A DNA stretch of 64,000 nucleotides, taken from NCBI GenBank assembly GCA_008921705.1, contig VFFE01006862.1, positions 507,684 to 571,683 on the forward strand. Direction: 5' to 3'. A model generated the notes under the pieces. It was given only the letters and a program-made list of their open reading frames with translations, had not been told where the DNA came from and did no database searches. How positions within the stretch are numbered: the first letter of the stretch is position 1; each line of letters opens with the position of its first letter. The DNA comes from Burhinus oedicnemus. Taxonomy: Eukaryota > Chordata > Aves > Charadriiformes > Burhinidae. Of this stretch, positions 1 through 12,862 are shown in pieces. Both the position numbers and the translations under genes were made by a program.

Positions 1-3000
1 AATTTCAGTGGGAGTAACAAGCAGGCAATTGAAAGTTAAGATTTCTAAGCAAAGAAGACATGAACTTTCTTTCTCTGTTGCAAAATGTTTGGATAAGGAA
101 ACATGTTTCTCTTCATCCCCACCATGTAGCAGAGAATCCCGGTTTATGCTTCTGTATGGACAAAAATCCTGTAAGGAATCCCAAAGCAAGGAGTCTGATG
201 CTCAGAAGGGAACACTATATATGCAAACTAGAAATCCAGATTATAATTTTTTTGTCATTTAAACTTTTTTTGTTTGTTTTATACAAATGAGACCTAAGAT
301 TTGAAGGTGAGATATAAGGAAATAAAAATGAGGTTAGTGCCCCTTAGAAATGCGAAGAATTTCAATTCTTGTTCTTTAGCACTTCTGCCAGTCAGCTTCA
401 GACATCAGAGAAATGGAATGAGAACCTTCTTAGCTCCCCTTGTAGAAGAAAAGGTCAGAGTCTGTGTCTTCTAACTGTCATTAAAAATTCATTTTTGAAT
501 CATTGTTTAACAACAAAGAAATAGATTTCAAAACATGGGGGATCAGGCTGTCAGCTTCTTACGAATTCTCTTTCTCACCACAACCCATCACTTTCTTTCA
601 AAAAAACTAGAGTAAAAAAGTTGTAAGGAGAAACCTGCAAACAACTTAAATTTTCTCATACATCAAACAGAAAGGTCATAGCCTAATTCTTTCATTTACA
701 GATAAACTTTAAGGTGTAGGACAGAACAAAGCTCCTTTTGTGGCAAGGCCAAATAACGTCAATGCAACAACTAAACACCACAGTAAGTCCAGGACATAAA
801 GGAAAACATTACTCAGATAATTCTCTCAGATAATGCTGGATATTACATTACAGCAAGCAAATAAAATGTTATTCAAATAATGTAGAATTCATCCAATAAC
901 TGAAATGCCAGCATTTTTGAAGCTTTGTGAGTCACAGACAGTGTTTGATATGTACGCCATGACTGTCAGGGTAACTGCTTTTCTTAACTCTTCAGACAAG
1001 GGAAGAGGCAAGTGGCCTGAAATAAGAAGAGGTCCGCAGGACTATTTTACAGATTTTTCAGCTAGTCAGTGGCCTGAAAAAAAGCAATTCTCTTCCCCCA
1101 TGATTGAAAGAATCAATCAGAAAAAATCATTTAAAAGACAACTTCCTTATTTTGTTATCCTTTGAGAGGCATATAAGGCAAGCCCTGTTGACCATTAACT
1201 GCAAATAGCCAGGGAACAATTTCTTCCTCTTGCTTTTACCTGGAAGTGCAGAGTTTTTATATAGTTTGTTGAATTCCAAAAGAAGCAAGTCCTTCTTAGC
1301 TGTTAGATATGTTGACACTGTTTCTCCTCTAGTGGGGAGCATTTCTAACAGGGTTTTGCCAAAGCTCCCCCTGATCACTCCCAGGGAAGAAGTTGCTCCT
1401 CAAAAGGTGGGAGGAGTCAAATGCATCTCAAGATGGTCAGGTACAGCTGCTGCTGCTGTGCTGTTACTAATGAGAGTGGTAGGACCCAAGAAGACTTGGA
1501 CATGACTTTGAAGGGGAAAGTTTTAATGGTCAGCCCAGAAAATTCAGCAGCTACATCCATAATAGTAAATCAAATAGAGCCAGGCCACAGTAGTTAATTG
1601 TGCTGGTATGCTGTCAGGACGGTGTCCAGCACAGTTTGGCCCTTACAAATCTTCTCTAGCCATCAGACTTCTTGCTACTGCACTTTACAGAACTCTCATT
1701 TTTACAGAAGCATAAAACAGGACTGTCTGCTGCATTATGGGGATGAAGAACCCTTACCCAAACTATTTCTGCTCACAGTCTGGGAGTGACCATTCCTAAA
1801 TAGGATGTGTGCTGGCAGGCACCCCCGTCAGGGTAGGAGACTTTACTGGTGTCGACACAGGGTGCAGTGTGCCAGTTACTGCTGCAAAACAGTCTGGAGC
1901 ACATTCAGTGCCCTAGTATAGGCATAAACATATTTTTCTCCAATGGCTTGCAATCTAACACTTACCCTTGAATCATTTGGAAGGGTATTTTTTAATTCTG
2001 CCCTCAATGGATGTTGCTGGGAAATATAACAGGTTTACACCCGAAGAATCAATATACTGCATTCCTCCACCATGGATAGAAGAGTTGAAAACAGTCCAAC
2101 TTCTGAGTTCATAGTCAGTGGAAAACACTATGAGACTGAACAAGCTTTTACTGCAGCTTAATTCCTATGTTGCTGATGGGGTGAAGAGAGAAAAGAAATA
2201 GGAAAAAATGGTAGAAACATGGATGGCAAAGAGGACACCAAAACAGGTACCTCTGACAAAGACTGAAATCCAAGTTGCATGTGTAAAAAAGGGGCTTTGG
2301 ACAAATTTGTCTCTATTTGGTATGAGAATCGAAATTAATTTATTTTAAAAACTGAAAAGGTAGGAATTTCTGATAGATAAAAGTGGAAACTATAGGCAAC
2401 AAGCTGTGTCATCTGCATGACTCTCCACTACTGTAGCAGAAGTCTAAACATGACCCACAACAATTTCTCAACAAACCCATTTATTAATTTATTCTTCTTT
2501 TCTTCCATAAATTAAAATCCCATTAGTATTTTTTTTCTTGATAAAGTCTTAGCATTGTGTTAAACTTTCCCATACTAAACCTAAACTAAGTGAATTAGTA
2601 GTGGGAAACCTCACATTCTACAAAAAAAATTTGTTCAGATGAGAGGAGTGAAGTCTTACTAACAATAATTTCATGTTGACAGAACTAGGATATAAGTGTT
2701 TGTCTCACGTGAGTGATTAAAAGATATGGGATACAGGAATTCTATTAAAACAGCTTCTAAAATACCTGGCCATACTGACGAAGACTTGGCCAAGGCAAGT
2801 CTGAATTAGAAGCTATTCACCAACTGTACCATGTCACATGGGAGACCTAAAACCCCCTAGAACTATTGCTGTCTCTGTGGTATTTTACAAAGAATTGAAG
2901 TAGGGAAATTGTTTTCACTTGACTGTAAGCCTATATGGCCAAAGGACAAAAATTATAAAAGCTGGCAAAACTGTAGTGACAACTCATCTGTGTGAGCATT

Positions 3001-3065
3001 TGAACCACTGATCGTAAAGTGAAAATTGGGTTTCAACTGCTTTATTCTCAGTGTGTCTCTTTGAC
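1..3065. other. Unique AT-rich noncoding sequence
   Basis: No gene, RNA gene or recognisable transposon was seen. The open frames here are all under 100 codons, overlap on both strands and match no family I know, as expected by chance. CpG dinucleotides are rare. Confidence 0.6.
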
Positions 3066-3113
3066 ATTATTATTATTATTACTATTATTATTATTACTAT
3101 TATTATTATTATT
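3066..3113. repeat. (ATT)16 microsatellite
   Basis: Sixteen consecutive trinucleotide units, ATT throughout except units 6 and 11, which are ACT. The two interruptions split the tract into pure runs of five, four and five units, which normally slows length mutation. The boundaries are sharp on both sides. Confidence 0.97.
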
Positions 3114-3390
3114 CACCAAGACATATTCTAGTAATTACACTGCATAAACTCCTGGAACTAAAATTAATACCCAATATGTTATTTTCACCAAAAAGTCCAT
3201 AATATGGTTTCTCTTCTTTTCAAAGACAATTTAAAAGCTGGAAATCTTTAAAGCTTGGACATTGAAATGAAAAACAACAAAAAAAAGCTACTTTGCAGAC
3301 TTGGCTGGTGTGAGCTTGTCTGTGTTTCCAGCCCTATGGGAGTTTTGCCTCATTCTAGTCTTTAAATATTTATCCTGAAAAAAGGTTTAA

Positions 3391-3403
3391 GAAAGAGAGA
3401 GAG
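3391..3403. repeat. Short GA-rich tract bordering the assembly gap
   Basis: A purine tract of GA dinucleotides runs directly into the run of Ns. The unresolved bases may be a longer GA microsatellite that the assembly could not close, but only this short visible part is supported. Confidence 0.6.
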
Positions 3404-3423
3404 NNNNNNNNNNNNNNNNNNNN
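3404..3423. other. Assembly gap (20 N)
   Basis: Twenty consecutive Ns. The round length suggests a placeholder rather than a measured size, so the true gap may be longer or shorter. Confidence 0.99.
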
Positions 3424-6400
3424 GCCTGTAACCATTCCCACAGTCTGCCATTCCACAGCTGGAATGAATGGAATCCTGATAACACTTGCTTGTTCGGAAA
3501 CGCAAAGCTCGCCCAGACTATGCAGAGACAGCTTTAGTTGAACATTGCACACAGCTTCAGATTACAGGACAGGGAATGATGAAATAGTTAAAAACAGTAA
3601 CATCCTAGAAAAATCGAATTGGTACGGAAATGTCCACCTCATCATTACAGAGGATATTACCTTGAAAAAGATCACGTTGAGATGAGTTTCTGCTGGACTC
3701 TTTCTTTCTTAAGATGTCTGTAGTAACATGCCATCCTAAAACATCCAATTTTGTGTTTTCCCTGACCACATCAGCTTTGCACATTGGAGGACAGAATCAT
3801 TTGACTACCACTCCACAAAGCATTTAGCAGCTTCCTGGTGGATGCCTGGGATCCTTGTTTCTTGTCTTTTCTTCTAAAAGCTGTTATTTTGCAATTCAGA
3901 AGCTAACTATTAGTGGTAGACCCCAGAGATCAAATTCTGGGGTTTGTATACATATCTAGGGTATGTATATTATGTATATATCCAGAGATAGTATGAATCT
4001 CTATCTGCATGAGATAGCACATTAAATTAAGGACTAAGTATGTTATTCCCCTGTTAACTGGCAGCTCACTCTGTCAAGAACAATAGGGAGTGTCTCTGAA
4101 AGATTTCCTTAGTTAGAAAGATGTAAAGATCAGCTAAGGAAATCTGAAGTCTGGATATTTGTAGGGAATATTATTGATTTGGGTCGACAGCCTACTGCAG
4201 GATTTACTTTGAGAGACATAATCACATGGGTGCATTGTCTTGGTGATAAACAGAACAGCTGATGAGTCATCTGCATGTTCAAAGAGATTCAACTAAAAGG
4301 CAGTATGTTTGTTTTGAACATACAGCTTGCAAAGAAGGAGTTGTCCATGAAGTATAAGCAAAGCAGAGAAACAGAAAGGTCTTCTCTCCCTTGGTGGATA
4401 TTAAAGTAAGCTGTTTAAAGTTTTGGAAGCATTTACTAATGCTTCAGTCTCTGAGTTGTAGTTTCAGAATTTTGAATAATAACTTTAATTTTTCTTGAAA
4501 AGTTGTTGCAGAAAAATACCTGGAAACCGAAGTCATTCTGGTGGGTGGAACCTAATGTTTGTTTTGCTCAAAATGGGGTAACAGGAGCTGCAACCACTTC
4601 CTTAAGATTTAGGCTACAGAATGGCACTGACAACTGAATTGGTGAGTTTATAGGCTAAGGTTTCAATTTGGAGCTTACAGGTAGGCAGAGTACTCTCCAG
4701 CTACTGTCCCGATTCCAGCCTCTCTTTTTGGGCAAAACAGCAAAGAAAAAAGTAACCATCAAAATCAAACAACAGGTGACATTAGCTGACCTCACAGAAG
4801 GCTCCTAAGCAGAGTTTAAACTAGGACACAGTGCAGAGGCTACTTAAAAACTTCCTTCAGGCCATAAGCACACATGAAATACTCCTGATCAAACTGCTGG
4901 ACTTTGCTATAGCCTTGACGCAGCAAAGCACACTAGCACTACCACCACCATCTTGCTCATGCAGCAGGAATGGTCTGCTAGATATCTTCTAGTAGTAATG
5001 TGCAACTGCTCCTTCTCTCTGAACATCTTGCAGAGATCTTTGCTAACCTTGGAGGTTTTCTTCTTCTTTTTCAAAATCTACATGAGACTTCTGAGAGAAG
5101 GGGAGAGCAAAACACCATGGTCTTACCTACCAACAATAGAATTATATCACCCAACTATTTACCTTGTTCTTTGCTCATGCAGCTGTCATTATGTCTATCG
5201 CATCGGCATAGGTCAGGAAATAACCTTTCAGGTGACAACCCACTGACTCAAGCTGAAAGAAGCAAGATGAAAGTGATGTTTGGGAAGGGAAAAACACATC
5301 AAAGAATTGTCCATAGTGTTGTTTCCACTTGTCCCTCTAGGCACTCAACCCACAATCATGCGAAAACTTTGCAATACACTTCCCTACAAGTCTGAGTGAC
5401 TGCTTTTCTTTTACTTTCTGACTTCCTAGGAAACTTTATTCAGAGTGCAGGCCTGGACACAGCAGCCCATGTGTTTGCCACACTCATTCTGGAGGACTGT
5501 TTTACTACCTCGAACTGTGATGTAGACTCCCAGGTTAATATATAATATGGCTTATGACCTGTGACTTTGGTGAGCCCCTCATCTGGACTGTGCTCAAGCT
5601 GACAGCTGGTTCCTAGTTCACTTGTGATGCCAGTTCAAGCTTTTTGTTCTAATTTCAGTAACAACTTGATAGATCAAGTCTTAGATCTTGAATTGTGGGG
5701 TCTCAACCATTGCAACAACCACTTCTTTTAAAGCAATACAGACCACAAAACTGAGGAGGAAGCTCATGAGACTGGGAACAAATGTTCTGTGACATTCTGA
5801 TTGCAAGAACCCCCCCTCAAAACATCAGGCATGTACAAGGTTTGATTGTGTTCACAAAATATCTTAAAATCTTTATTTGTGTGCAGGTATTTACTACAAA
5901 TATAGTAATTAAAAAAAAAGAAGGCCTTAGAGGGAAATGTAAAAAGTTTTATTAAACTAGTGTTGCTGATAGAGAAGTTAAAAAACTTATGGGTGGATCA
6001 CCTTTCCTCCAGGCTCATGACTGAATGCTTTTCTTTATTTTTCTCGCTGCATTAGTTACTCATCATCAGTTATGGTCTCTTTGTTTAAACATATTTCTGG
6101 TTCCAAATAATTTGCTTTATTTTCACTCCTGCCAAGCTAACCTGCCTCTACTTACTCCACATTCCCAGTACAATCGTTACTAATGCTACTCATTTTTTGT
6201 GCTGACACTTTTACCAGCTAGTTTAATAATTTTTTAAATTATTTAAAGTATTCTTCATTTTATGAGGTTTTTCTAGTTTATTGTTTTCAAAAATACTTAC
6301 ATAAATAGCAAGTTTTTAACCAGTAAAACATGAAACAAACATACTTATTTCTAAGTTTTGAAGGGAAAAGTTTAACAAAAAGTAATCATTATTTAGGACT

Positions 6401-8696
6401 ACTCCAGCTGAGATTTTTCATCCTCCAGATACTTAGAAATGGATCTGAATTGAAATATCATATCAAAACACTCAGAAAATTGGGCAATGCAGCAGTTCCA
6501 ATTTGTATTATAACAAATGCCCAATTCTGCTTTGTGGCTAGAGTGTGGGGAGTCTTAGAAAAAATTACATAAGAGGGAATTCTCTGGATGCTTTAGAAAT
6601 TAAAAAAAATATATATTTTCTCTTCTAGAGAAAAAATAGATTATTTAGCAAGGCATAGGTTGAGGGGACCTGGACCTTACAGAACCTTTGCAGAACCCTG
6701 TGGCAGACAATGTTGTATCCTACGGGATCTGTTTCAAAACCAAATACTGCGTTTAGTTATTTGCACAGGTGAATGTCAGGCTGTGAATTTAAGGCCAGAA
6801 TTTGGCTTGCAGAAACTTATTATTCTTGATGAATCACAAGAAAGAACTTAGCTTGACCTTTAGATCAGATTGCATTTGAAGGAGTAATATTTAGAGAAGC
6901 CATCTTTTTGTATAAGCCTTATATGTGATTCTGAGCCAAACTAAGCATAAATGTATAAAACTGTGTTGAAGATCAAGAGGCAATCAGAATAAGAGTTTTT
7001 TGTACTGATAGACTAAGAGAAAACTGTGATTACTTTAAGATTAATGAATTTCTTTTAAATTTGGTAGAAATCACCTCCCAGATGGTGAGTTCATGTTTAA
7101 CTCATTGCCTTAATAGAAAGGCCCCAAACCTGACTTAATTCATTCTGTATTATGCTTGCTGCTCTGAAGCAGAAAACTGAAGGCATAACATAATTCAGTT
7201 TAATAACATTTCTCTCTTCCCAAACGTACTCCTTTCTGTAGTCATATGTGTAATAAGAGTCTTGGCTCAGTTCCCAGTCTTGCTGAGCACCACAAGAACA
7301 TCATACAAATCAGTCTATGCCATAGCAAAGAAACGTGTAATGATGCAGTAGATACCCTACAAACCTCTCACAAAGAACTTTTGCCTTGGGTTGACTGAAT
7401 TCCCTAACATGAAATACAGGTCTTAAGAGGTAAAGAGGGGCCAAATACCTCTCTGCAGTGTTTCCACCTAATTGGCAGAATGAGACGATTTTACTTAAAG
7501 AGCTTTGTTAAATTTGGCTAACTAAGGAACTCATTAGAAATTTGAAAACCACCCAATGGTACAGATTGGTCTCCTCAGAGCATGAGACTCATGAAAAGGC
7601 ACAGAAACAAGTCAAACTGTTTCCCTCTGCCCTATTACTAAGCAGCTATCCCAGGTAAGCTTGTATAACTCTGTTTTAGAAAGGTATATGGTAACCTAAG
7701 ATTCATACTTCTTCGTATCAGACATGAGAGGTGAGACAACATTTTCAAAAGTTGTGAAGGAACAAAACTTCCATCAATTTGAGAGGGAGGGGGTTGCTTT
7801 CAGACATCTAAAAGAGAGGTCTGAAAAAGCATTTAGGAGTCTAGTGTGTGTCTTAGGTATCTAAACTGAATGAGCAATCTACAACTCCTAGTTCCCTAAT
7901 TAAACAGAAGGGCAACAGGCACTTTTTTACCACCAGTGGAGTTAATTAGTCATCTAGAATATTGCTGCTTCACATACCCTGAGATGTTTTTGACTAGTAT
8001 CACCTAAATGACACTTAGCAGTTTGTGTGTTTCCCCAAGCAGGTTATCCCATGTGCAATTTTATGGTGACCTAATGGCAGGGCTAGACTAAGAGCATAGC
8101 TCCTGCATACCTACAGCTCAGCCCATGGCAAATCCAGCCATCTTAACTGAAAATATGCAACTGATGAAGTTGGTTCCACCAACAATTACAGTAAACCTTC
8201 AGGTATAAAACACTCATTCAGGAATGGCAGCCTGTGGTTCAGCAATGCTCTGGATGTACTGCAAATTTTCCATGGAAACCAGAATTTGGGCTGCCACTGT
8301 TTGCTGAAATGAAAATTAATTTTTTTCTAAATGCATTAATGGTTCCATGGAATGTAGTCAATAGCAGTAAGTTATTTATGGACACTTTCAGGATACATAG
8401 TGTACCACTAGGCACTAGCACTCCCACTTCTCAGACAAATGGTCTCACCACTAGGCTATTACAAAAAATGTGGTACTACCTGGATCTCTCCCCATCATTT
8501 AAAACAATAGAGTAACCAGACTCCCACACCAAAGGGAAAAGTTCAGTCAAGGATGGGTTTGAGACTGTTACCTGCGTTCTCATACAAGGACATGGTGTGG
8601 TGTTTCAGACAGTGCCCAAATCTAGAAGCAAAGTGTCTGTTAAGACATCCTTCTCCATCATTGCTCCTGTTTGATAGTGTAGATGTCCTCTTCTTC
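3424..8696. other. Unique noncoding sequence
   Basis: About 5.3 kb with no recognised gene or repeat. The longest open frame (131 codons, plus strand, 5000-5395) overlaps another frame of 97 codons, has no recognisable domain, and lies in sequence of ordinary AT-rich composition, so I treat it as chance. Confidence 0.55.
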
Positions 8697-9760
8697 TAAG
8701 GAATAAGGAACTGCCTGGATGGCCACACTTAAAGAGTTGCAGTCAACAGCTCAATGTCCAAGTGGCAACCAGTGATGCGTAGTGTTCCTCAGAGTTTGGT
8801 ACTGGAACCATTATTATTTAACATCTTTGTTGGCGACATGGATGTTGGCACTGAGTGCACCCTCAGCAAGTTTGCCAACAACACCAAGCTGTGTGGAGCA
8901 GTCGACATGCTGGAGGGAAGGGATGCCATCCAGAGGACCTGGACAGGCTTGAAAGGTGGACCCATGCCAACCTCATGGGGTTCAATAAAGCCAAGTGCAA
9001 GGTCCTGCATGTGCGTCAGGGCAATCACAAGCACTAATACAGGCTGGGCAGGGAATGGACTGAGAGCAGCCCTGAGGAGAAAGACTTGGGGATGTTAGTT
9101 GATGAGAAGTGCAACATGAGCCAGCAATATGCACGTGCAGTCCAGAAAGCCAACCACATCCTGGGCCGCATCAAAAGAAGCGTAGCCAGCAGGTGGAGGG
9201 AGGTGATTTTGCCCCTCTAGTCCACTCTGGTGAGACCCCACCTGGAGTACTGTGTCCAGCTCTGGAGTCCTCACCACAGGAAAGACATGGAGCTGTTGGA
9301 GTGGGTCCAGAGGAGGGCCATGAAGATGATCAGAGGTCTGGAGCACCTCTGCTATGAGGACAGGCTGAGATAGTTGGGGTTGTTCAGCCTGGAGAACAGA
9401 AGGCTCCAGGGAGACCCTATAGCGGCCTTCCAGTACCTGAAGGGGGCCTACAGAAAAGCTGGGGAGGGGCTGTTTGCAAGGGCATGTAGTGATAGGACGA
9501 GGGGTAATGGCTTCACACTGGAAGAGGGAAGATTTACATTAGCTATCAGGACGAAATTTTTCACTGTGGAGGTGGTGAGGCACTGAAGAGGTTGCCCAGG
9601 GAAGCTGTGGAGGCCCCATCCCTGCAAGTGTTCAAGACCAGGCTGGATGAGGCTTTGAGCAATATGGTCTAGTACGAGGTGTCCTTGCCCATGGCAGGGG
9701 GGATGGAACTAAATGATCTTTAAGGTCCCTTCCAACCTAAACCATTCTATGATTCTATGT
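8697..9760 (+). mobile_element. CR1 LINE copy A, 5'-truncated
   Basis: A sense-strand CR1 non-LTR retrotransposon fragment. It runs from the middle of the reverse transcriptase (the conserved ENWLDG-type stretch before the VTSGVPQ region) through the C-terminal coding part and 3' UTR. It ends in the CR1 octamer tail ATTCTATGATTCTATG at about 9742-9759. The 5' truncation is usual for LINEs copied by target-primed reverse transcription, and no target-site duplication is evident, which is usual for CR1. The part from about 8808 to 9413 is nearly identical to copy B at 14332-14941 (opposite strand), while the flanks of that tract are much less similar. The 3' part resembles the copy at 31.4 kb. 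Confidence 0.95.
8754..9586 (+). pseudogene. CR1 ORF2 reverse transcriptase/C-terminal remnant (copy A)
   Basis: Remnant of the CR1 ORF2 polyprotein, which in intact elements supplies endonuclease and reverse transcriptase for retrotransposition. The palm-domain motif that should read FADD is FANN (8871-8882), so both catalytic aspartates are asparagine. A one-base deletion near 8935 shifts the frame. An in-frame TAG at 9218-9220 interrupts the stretch before [11 protein letters not shown], another stop follows at about 9371, and a further one comes near 9585. Blocks still legible include [28 protein letters not shown] and [15 protein letters not shown]. The element cannot encode an active enzyme. 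The double D-to-N change is what deamination of two adjacent CpG sites (GACGAC to AACAAC) would give. Confidence 0.9.
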
Positions 9761-11514
9761 TTCTAATTAATGGCTTCTGTGAATGCTGTTACGAAGTGTG
9801 AAAGTCACAGCACAGCAGTTTCGCCATACTCTGCAATGAAAGACTTCTTTAAGGCACTTCAACCATAGGGTAACTGGTAAGTGAATAAATTGGAGGTTCA
9901 GCAGTCACCACTAACTTTTGGCTCAAGATTTTTGGCTTTTGGTGGTGGAAGATGTCTTCAGTCACCATTTGCAGGTAAGCGTGCTACTGGGGATGACTGG
10001 GGCCCATTAGCTGTGCTGAGGTGAGTGTAGAGAAACAGATATAAACTTATCTAAACGTTCTGGACCTTTGACCTTAAATACATATCTGAAAGTCTTTGGA
10101 GAACAGATGAGCACCAGAGAAGTCCAGCAAATAGTGCTTTCTGTCTAACAGAACATACTAAAAAAATGGACTTTCTATAACAGTGGTTATTTATAATTCA
10201 GCTGAAAACAAGACGATAACCTCAGGAAAATGAAAAGTTAAAAGAAAACAGTGACATTTTTTAATCGAGAAAATATAGGGTCTGGTCAGATTTTCAGCAG
10301 TCCAAGGCAAATGTGAATACTTTATTTACACATCAAAGAATATATAAAATATATCTACAGACATTAAATGCTCCATTTAAAAGAACACCTCATAATATAT
10401 TCCTTTTCAGGAGTAACTGTTGAGAGCCTAAACATTCCTTTCTGTGGGGCTACTATGCTTAATTCTTTAAACATGTTTTAGACCAGCTATGATTCTGTTG
10501 CAAATGTGAACTCAGCTGTGGGTGGTAAATGGTAGAGGTATTTTCAGTTTATTTGAAATATTTGACACTTCTTGTTTGCCTTGGGCTTCAACCCCCCCCA
10601 TAAGCGAGTGAAATGGATGATCTTAGGGTTACTGACTCATATTTCCTGTCCTCATGATAATAAAATGGGATAAGAACAAATATGGAGAAATTAAGAAACA
10701 ACTTGGGACCAATTATAGATTGGGGTGCCTTCAAGAAAAACAATGATGTTAAAAAATAAATACTTTTATTTCATTTTGCAGTCTGACTGCAGGATGATAT
10801 TGAGTGACATCTTTCTCCTTAAACTTAGCAGCCAATAGGAAGGCAGCAGCTGGAATATTTTTAAATAAATACTTTTAAAGAAATACAGGCTCTTACATCC
10901 TTGGGAAAAAGGAAAGTGACTGTGTGAGTAGGCAAAACACGGGAAATTGAATTGTTATGGGGATTATTAAGCCTGCATTATAAGACTGCTTTCCCTACAG
11001 AAAGACAGAGCGCAATTCAAACCACAAGACGCCATTTATTGTAGGCATTTGCCAAACATGTCAGAAGGGACTGCAGCACAGTCACATCTATATAAAAGTG
11101 AACATTCTGTTTCCGTTTCTGCTGCCATCAAGAGTTATCTTCCAATATGGACTCCACATTGAAGCTAACAAGTTGATGTGCCCGATTTACTGTAGAGCAA
11201 TGCGCTCTTTGACCAGCTGCATTGGGGTATCTGCAATAAATTCAGAGGACTGTGGGAGGGCATTAGAGGGAAGACTGGATGGAGGATGCTTCCAAATACC
11301 CCTTTTCTAGGGATGCTTCTGAATACCCCTTAACAGCTGTTGCTTAGGTTCATTGATGTTGAAGCAGAATAAGAATATAGATACTCATAGACTTCATAGA
11401 TATTCATAGATACTTTTTCATCCTACAGTCTTTGCCACAAAGCTGGATTGACTTGATTTCTATTCTGCTGTCCTTTCTTATTGCTCTTTTTTGCATTTTT
11501 TGCATCTGTCATTT
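9761..11514. other. Unique noncoding sequence
   Basis: No gene or clear repeat was seen. A C8 homopolymer near 10592 and scattered A/T runs are the only low-complexity features. Confidence 0.55.
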
Positions 11515-11910
11515 ATGATAAAATCATTGACATTTTTGCTGGAAGAAACTGTGGAGGTCATCCAGTCTGCTGTCTCCCTTGAAGTAAGACTTTTGCCAAT
11601 ACTAGATCAAATCAGAAACTGTTTTGTATGGTGAAGTGTTGAAAACCTCCTAGGATGGAGATTCCACCTCCTCTTTGAGTAAACTTTTGCAGTATTGTAA
11701 TGTTCTCATAGTGAAAAAGTTTTTCTAATGTCCAGTCTGAACCTCTCAAACCTTAATTTGTGGCTGACAGCTTTGGTTTGTAATCTGTAATATTAAAGAG
11801 TTCAGCTCCATTACCCTTCAAGTGGTTATAAGCTGAAAATTTTTTATCTTCATTTCAGAGATCAGAGTTAACAGATGAATTATTCTCTCTGGAATAGCAG
11901 ATGAAAAATG
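11515..11910 (-). mobile_element. Old CR1-family 3' fragment, antisense
   Basis: Read on the minus strand this keeps the order of landmarks of a CR1 3' end. There is a diverged GGTTGGAAGGGACCTCTGGAGG-like block (plus strand: tggaagaaactgtggaggtc), then antisense C-terminal coding sequence with the landmarks 'gatggagattccacc', 'tagtgaaaaagtttttct' and 'aatgtccagtctgaacc'. These match the antisense of the RKNFFT(V/M)RV-type region. Divergence is high and all frames are broken, so the insertion is much older than copies A, B, E, F and G. The outer boundaries are approximate. Confidence 0.75.
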
Positions 11911-12260
11911 TTCCTCTGATTTAATGATCCTACTTGCAGGTCCTTGTGATGTTCTGCCATATACACGTCTTCTCCAAGAGGGGCTATTTCACCTATGTTG
12001 TGAGCCTAATAGCAAGAAAAGACGATTTGAAGTGAAATATTCTGCCGTATGATCCTAGGAACAAGGATTTGAGACTGAAGAGTCATAATAGATTTTTACT
12101 TCTTACTGCATACGTAGAACCAAAATGCAGTTTCAGAGTATGGACTGCTCTCAGTCATACAACCAAATCTGACTTTACAGACATCAGTAGCATGGCAACA
12201 GAGTATTTGTAGTTGAGAATAATTTCCTCTCTCATGCACTTTTTGGTTATTCCACTCAGG
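11911..12260. other. Short unique spacer
   Basis: The sequence between the old CR1 fragment and the solo LTR may hold further unrecognisable CR1 remnant in its first 100 bases. Nothing else was seen. Confidence 0.5.
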
Positions 12261-12265
12261 GCAAT
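12261..12265. repeat. Target-site duplication, left copy (GCAAT)
   Basis: GCAAT directly precedes the TG start of the solo LTR and is repeated exactly after its CA end at 12858-12862. A 5-bp host duplication is the footprint expected of a retroviral-type integrase. Confidence 0.85.
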
Positions 12266-12857
12266 TGTCGCAGTTTAACCCCAGCCAGCAGCTAAGCACC
12301 ACACAGCTGCTCATTCACTCCCCCCCAATGGGATGGGGGAGAGAATTGGAAGGGTCAAACAGAGAAAACTCGTGGGTTGAGATAAAGATGGTTTAACAGG
12401 TGACGTAAAAGCTGTGCCTACAAGCAAAGCGAAACAAGGAATTCATTCACCACTTCCTGTCAGCAGGCAGGTGTTCAGCCATCTCCAGGAAAGCAGGGAT
12501 CCATCACATGTAATGGTTACTTGGGAAGACAAATGCCATGACTCCAAATGTCTCCACCTTCCTTCTTCTTCCCCCAGCTTCATATACTGAGCATGACATC
12601 GCATGGTATGGAATAGCCCTTTGGTCAGTTGGGGTCTGTTGTCTTGGCTGTGCCCCCTCCCAACTTCTTGTGCCCTCCCAGATTGCTCGCTGGTGGGGTT
12701 GTGTGAGGCGCAAAAAGGCCTTGACTGCATAAGCACTGCTCAGCAATAACTAAAATGTCCCTGTGTTATCAACACTGTTTTCAGCACAAATCCAAAGCAC
12801 AGCTCTATACCAGCTACTATAAGGAAAATTAACTCCATCCCTGCCAAAACCAGCACA
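12266..12857 (+). mobile_element. Solo LTR of an avian endogenous retrovirus (ERVL-like)
   Basis: The 592-bp element begins TG (TGTCGCAG) and ends CA, with perfect GCAAT target-site duplications on both sides. Internal landmarks match an LTR family I know from bird genomes. These are the 'taaccccagccagcagctaagcacc' type opening, a C-homopolymer followed by 'atgggatgggggag', 'ctcgtgggttgagataa' and 'tggtatggaata', and an ending with 'accagctacta' and 'attaactccatccctgcc'. No gag, pol or env sequence follows, so this is a solo LTR left by recombination between the two LTRs of a former provirus. Intact duplications mean no large rearrangement has affected the locus since insertion. Assignment to the ERVL class rests on recall of the family and on the 5-bp duplication. 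The orientation is from the same recall. Confidence 0.85.
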
Positions 12858-12862
12858 GCAAT
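12858..12862. repeat. Target-site duplication, right copy (GCAAT)
   Basis: An exact repeat of 12261-12265 directly after the terminal CA of the LTR. Confidence 0.85.

Noticed and set aside
5000..5395. 131-codon plus-strand open frame
   Set aside because: It overlaps another 97-codon frame, has no recognisable motif, lies in AT-rich sequence of ordinary composition, and shows no splice or promoter context.
9095..9357. Paired 82-83 codon frames at 9.1-9.36 kb, identical to frames at 14.39-14.65 kb
   Set aside because: These are off-frame readings of the two CR1 copies. The identity reflects the shared nucleotide tract, not a conserved protein.
12443..12746. Minus-strand frames of 80-97 codons inside the LTR region
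   Set aside because: They lie within the solo LTR. The family's LTR does not encode protein, and the frames overlap each other.
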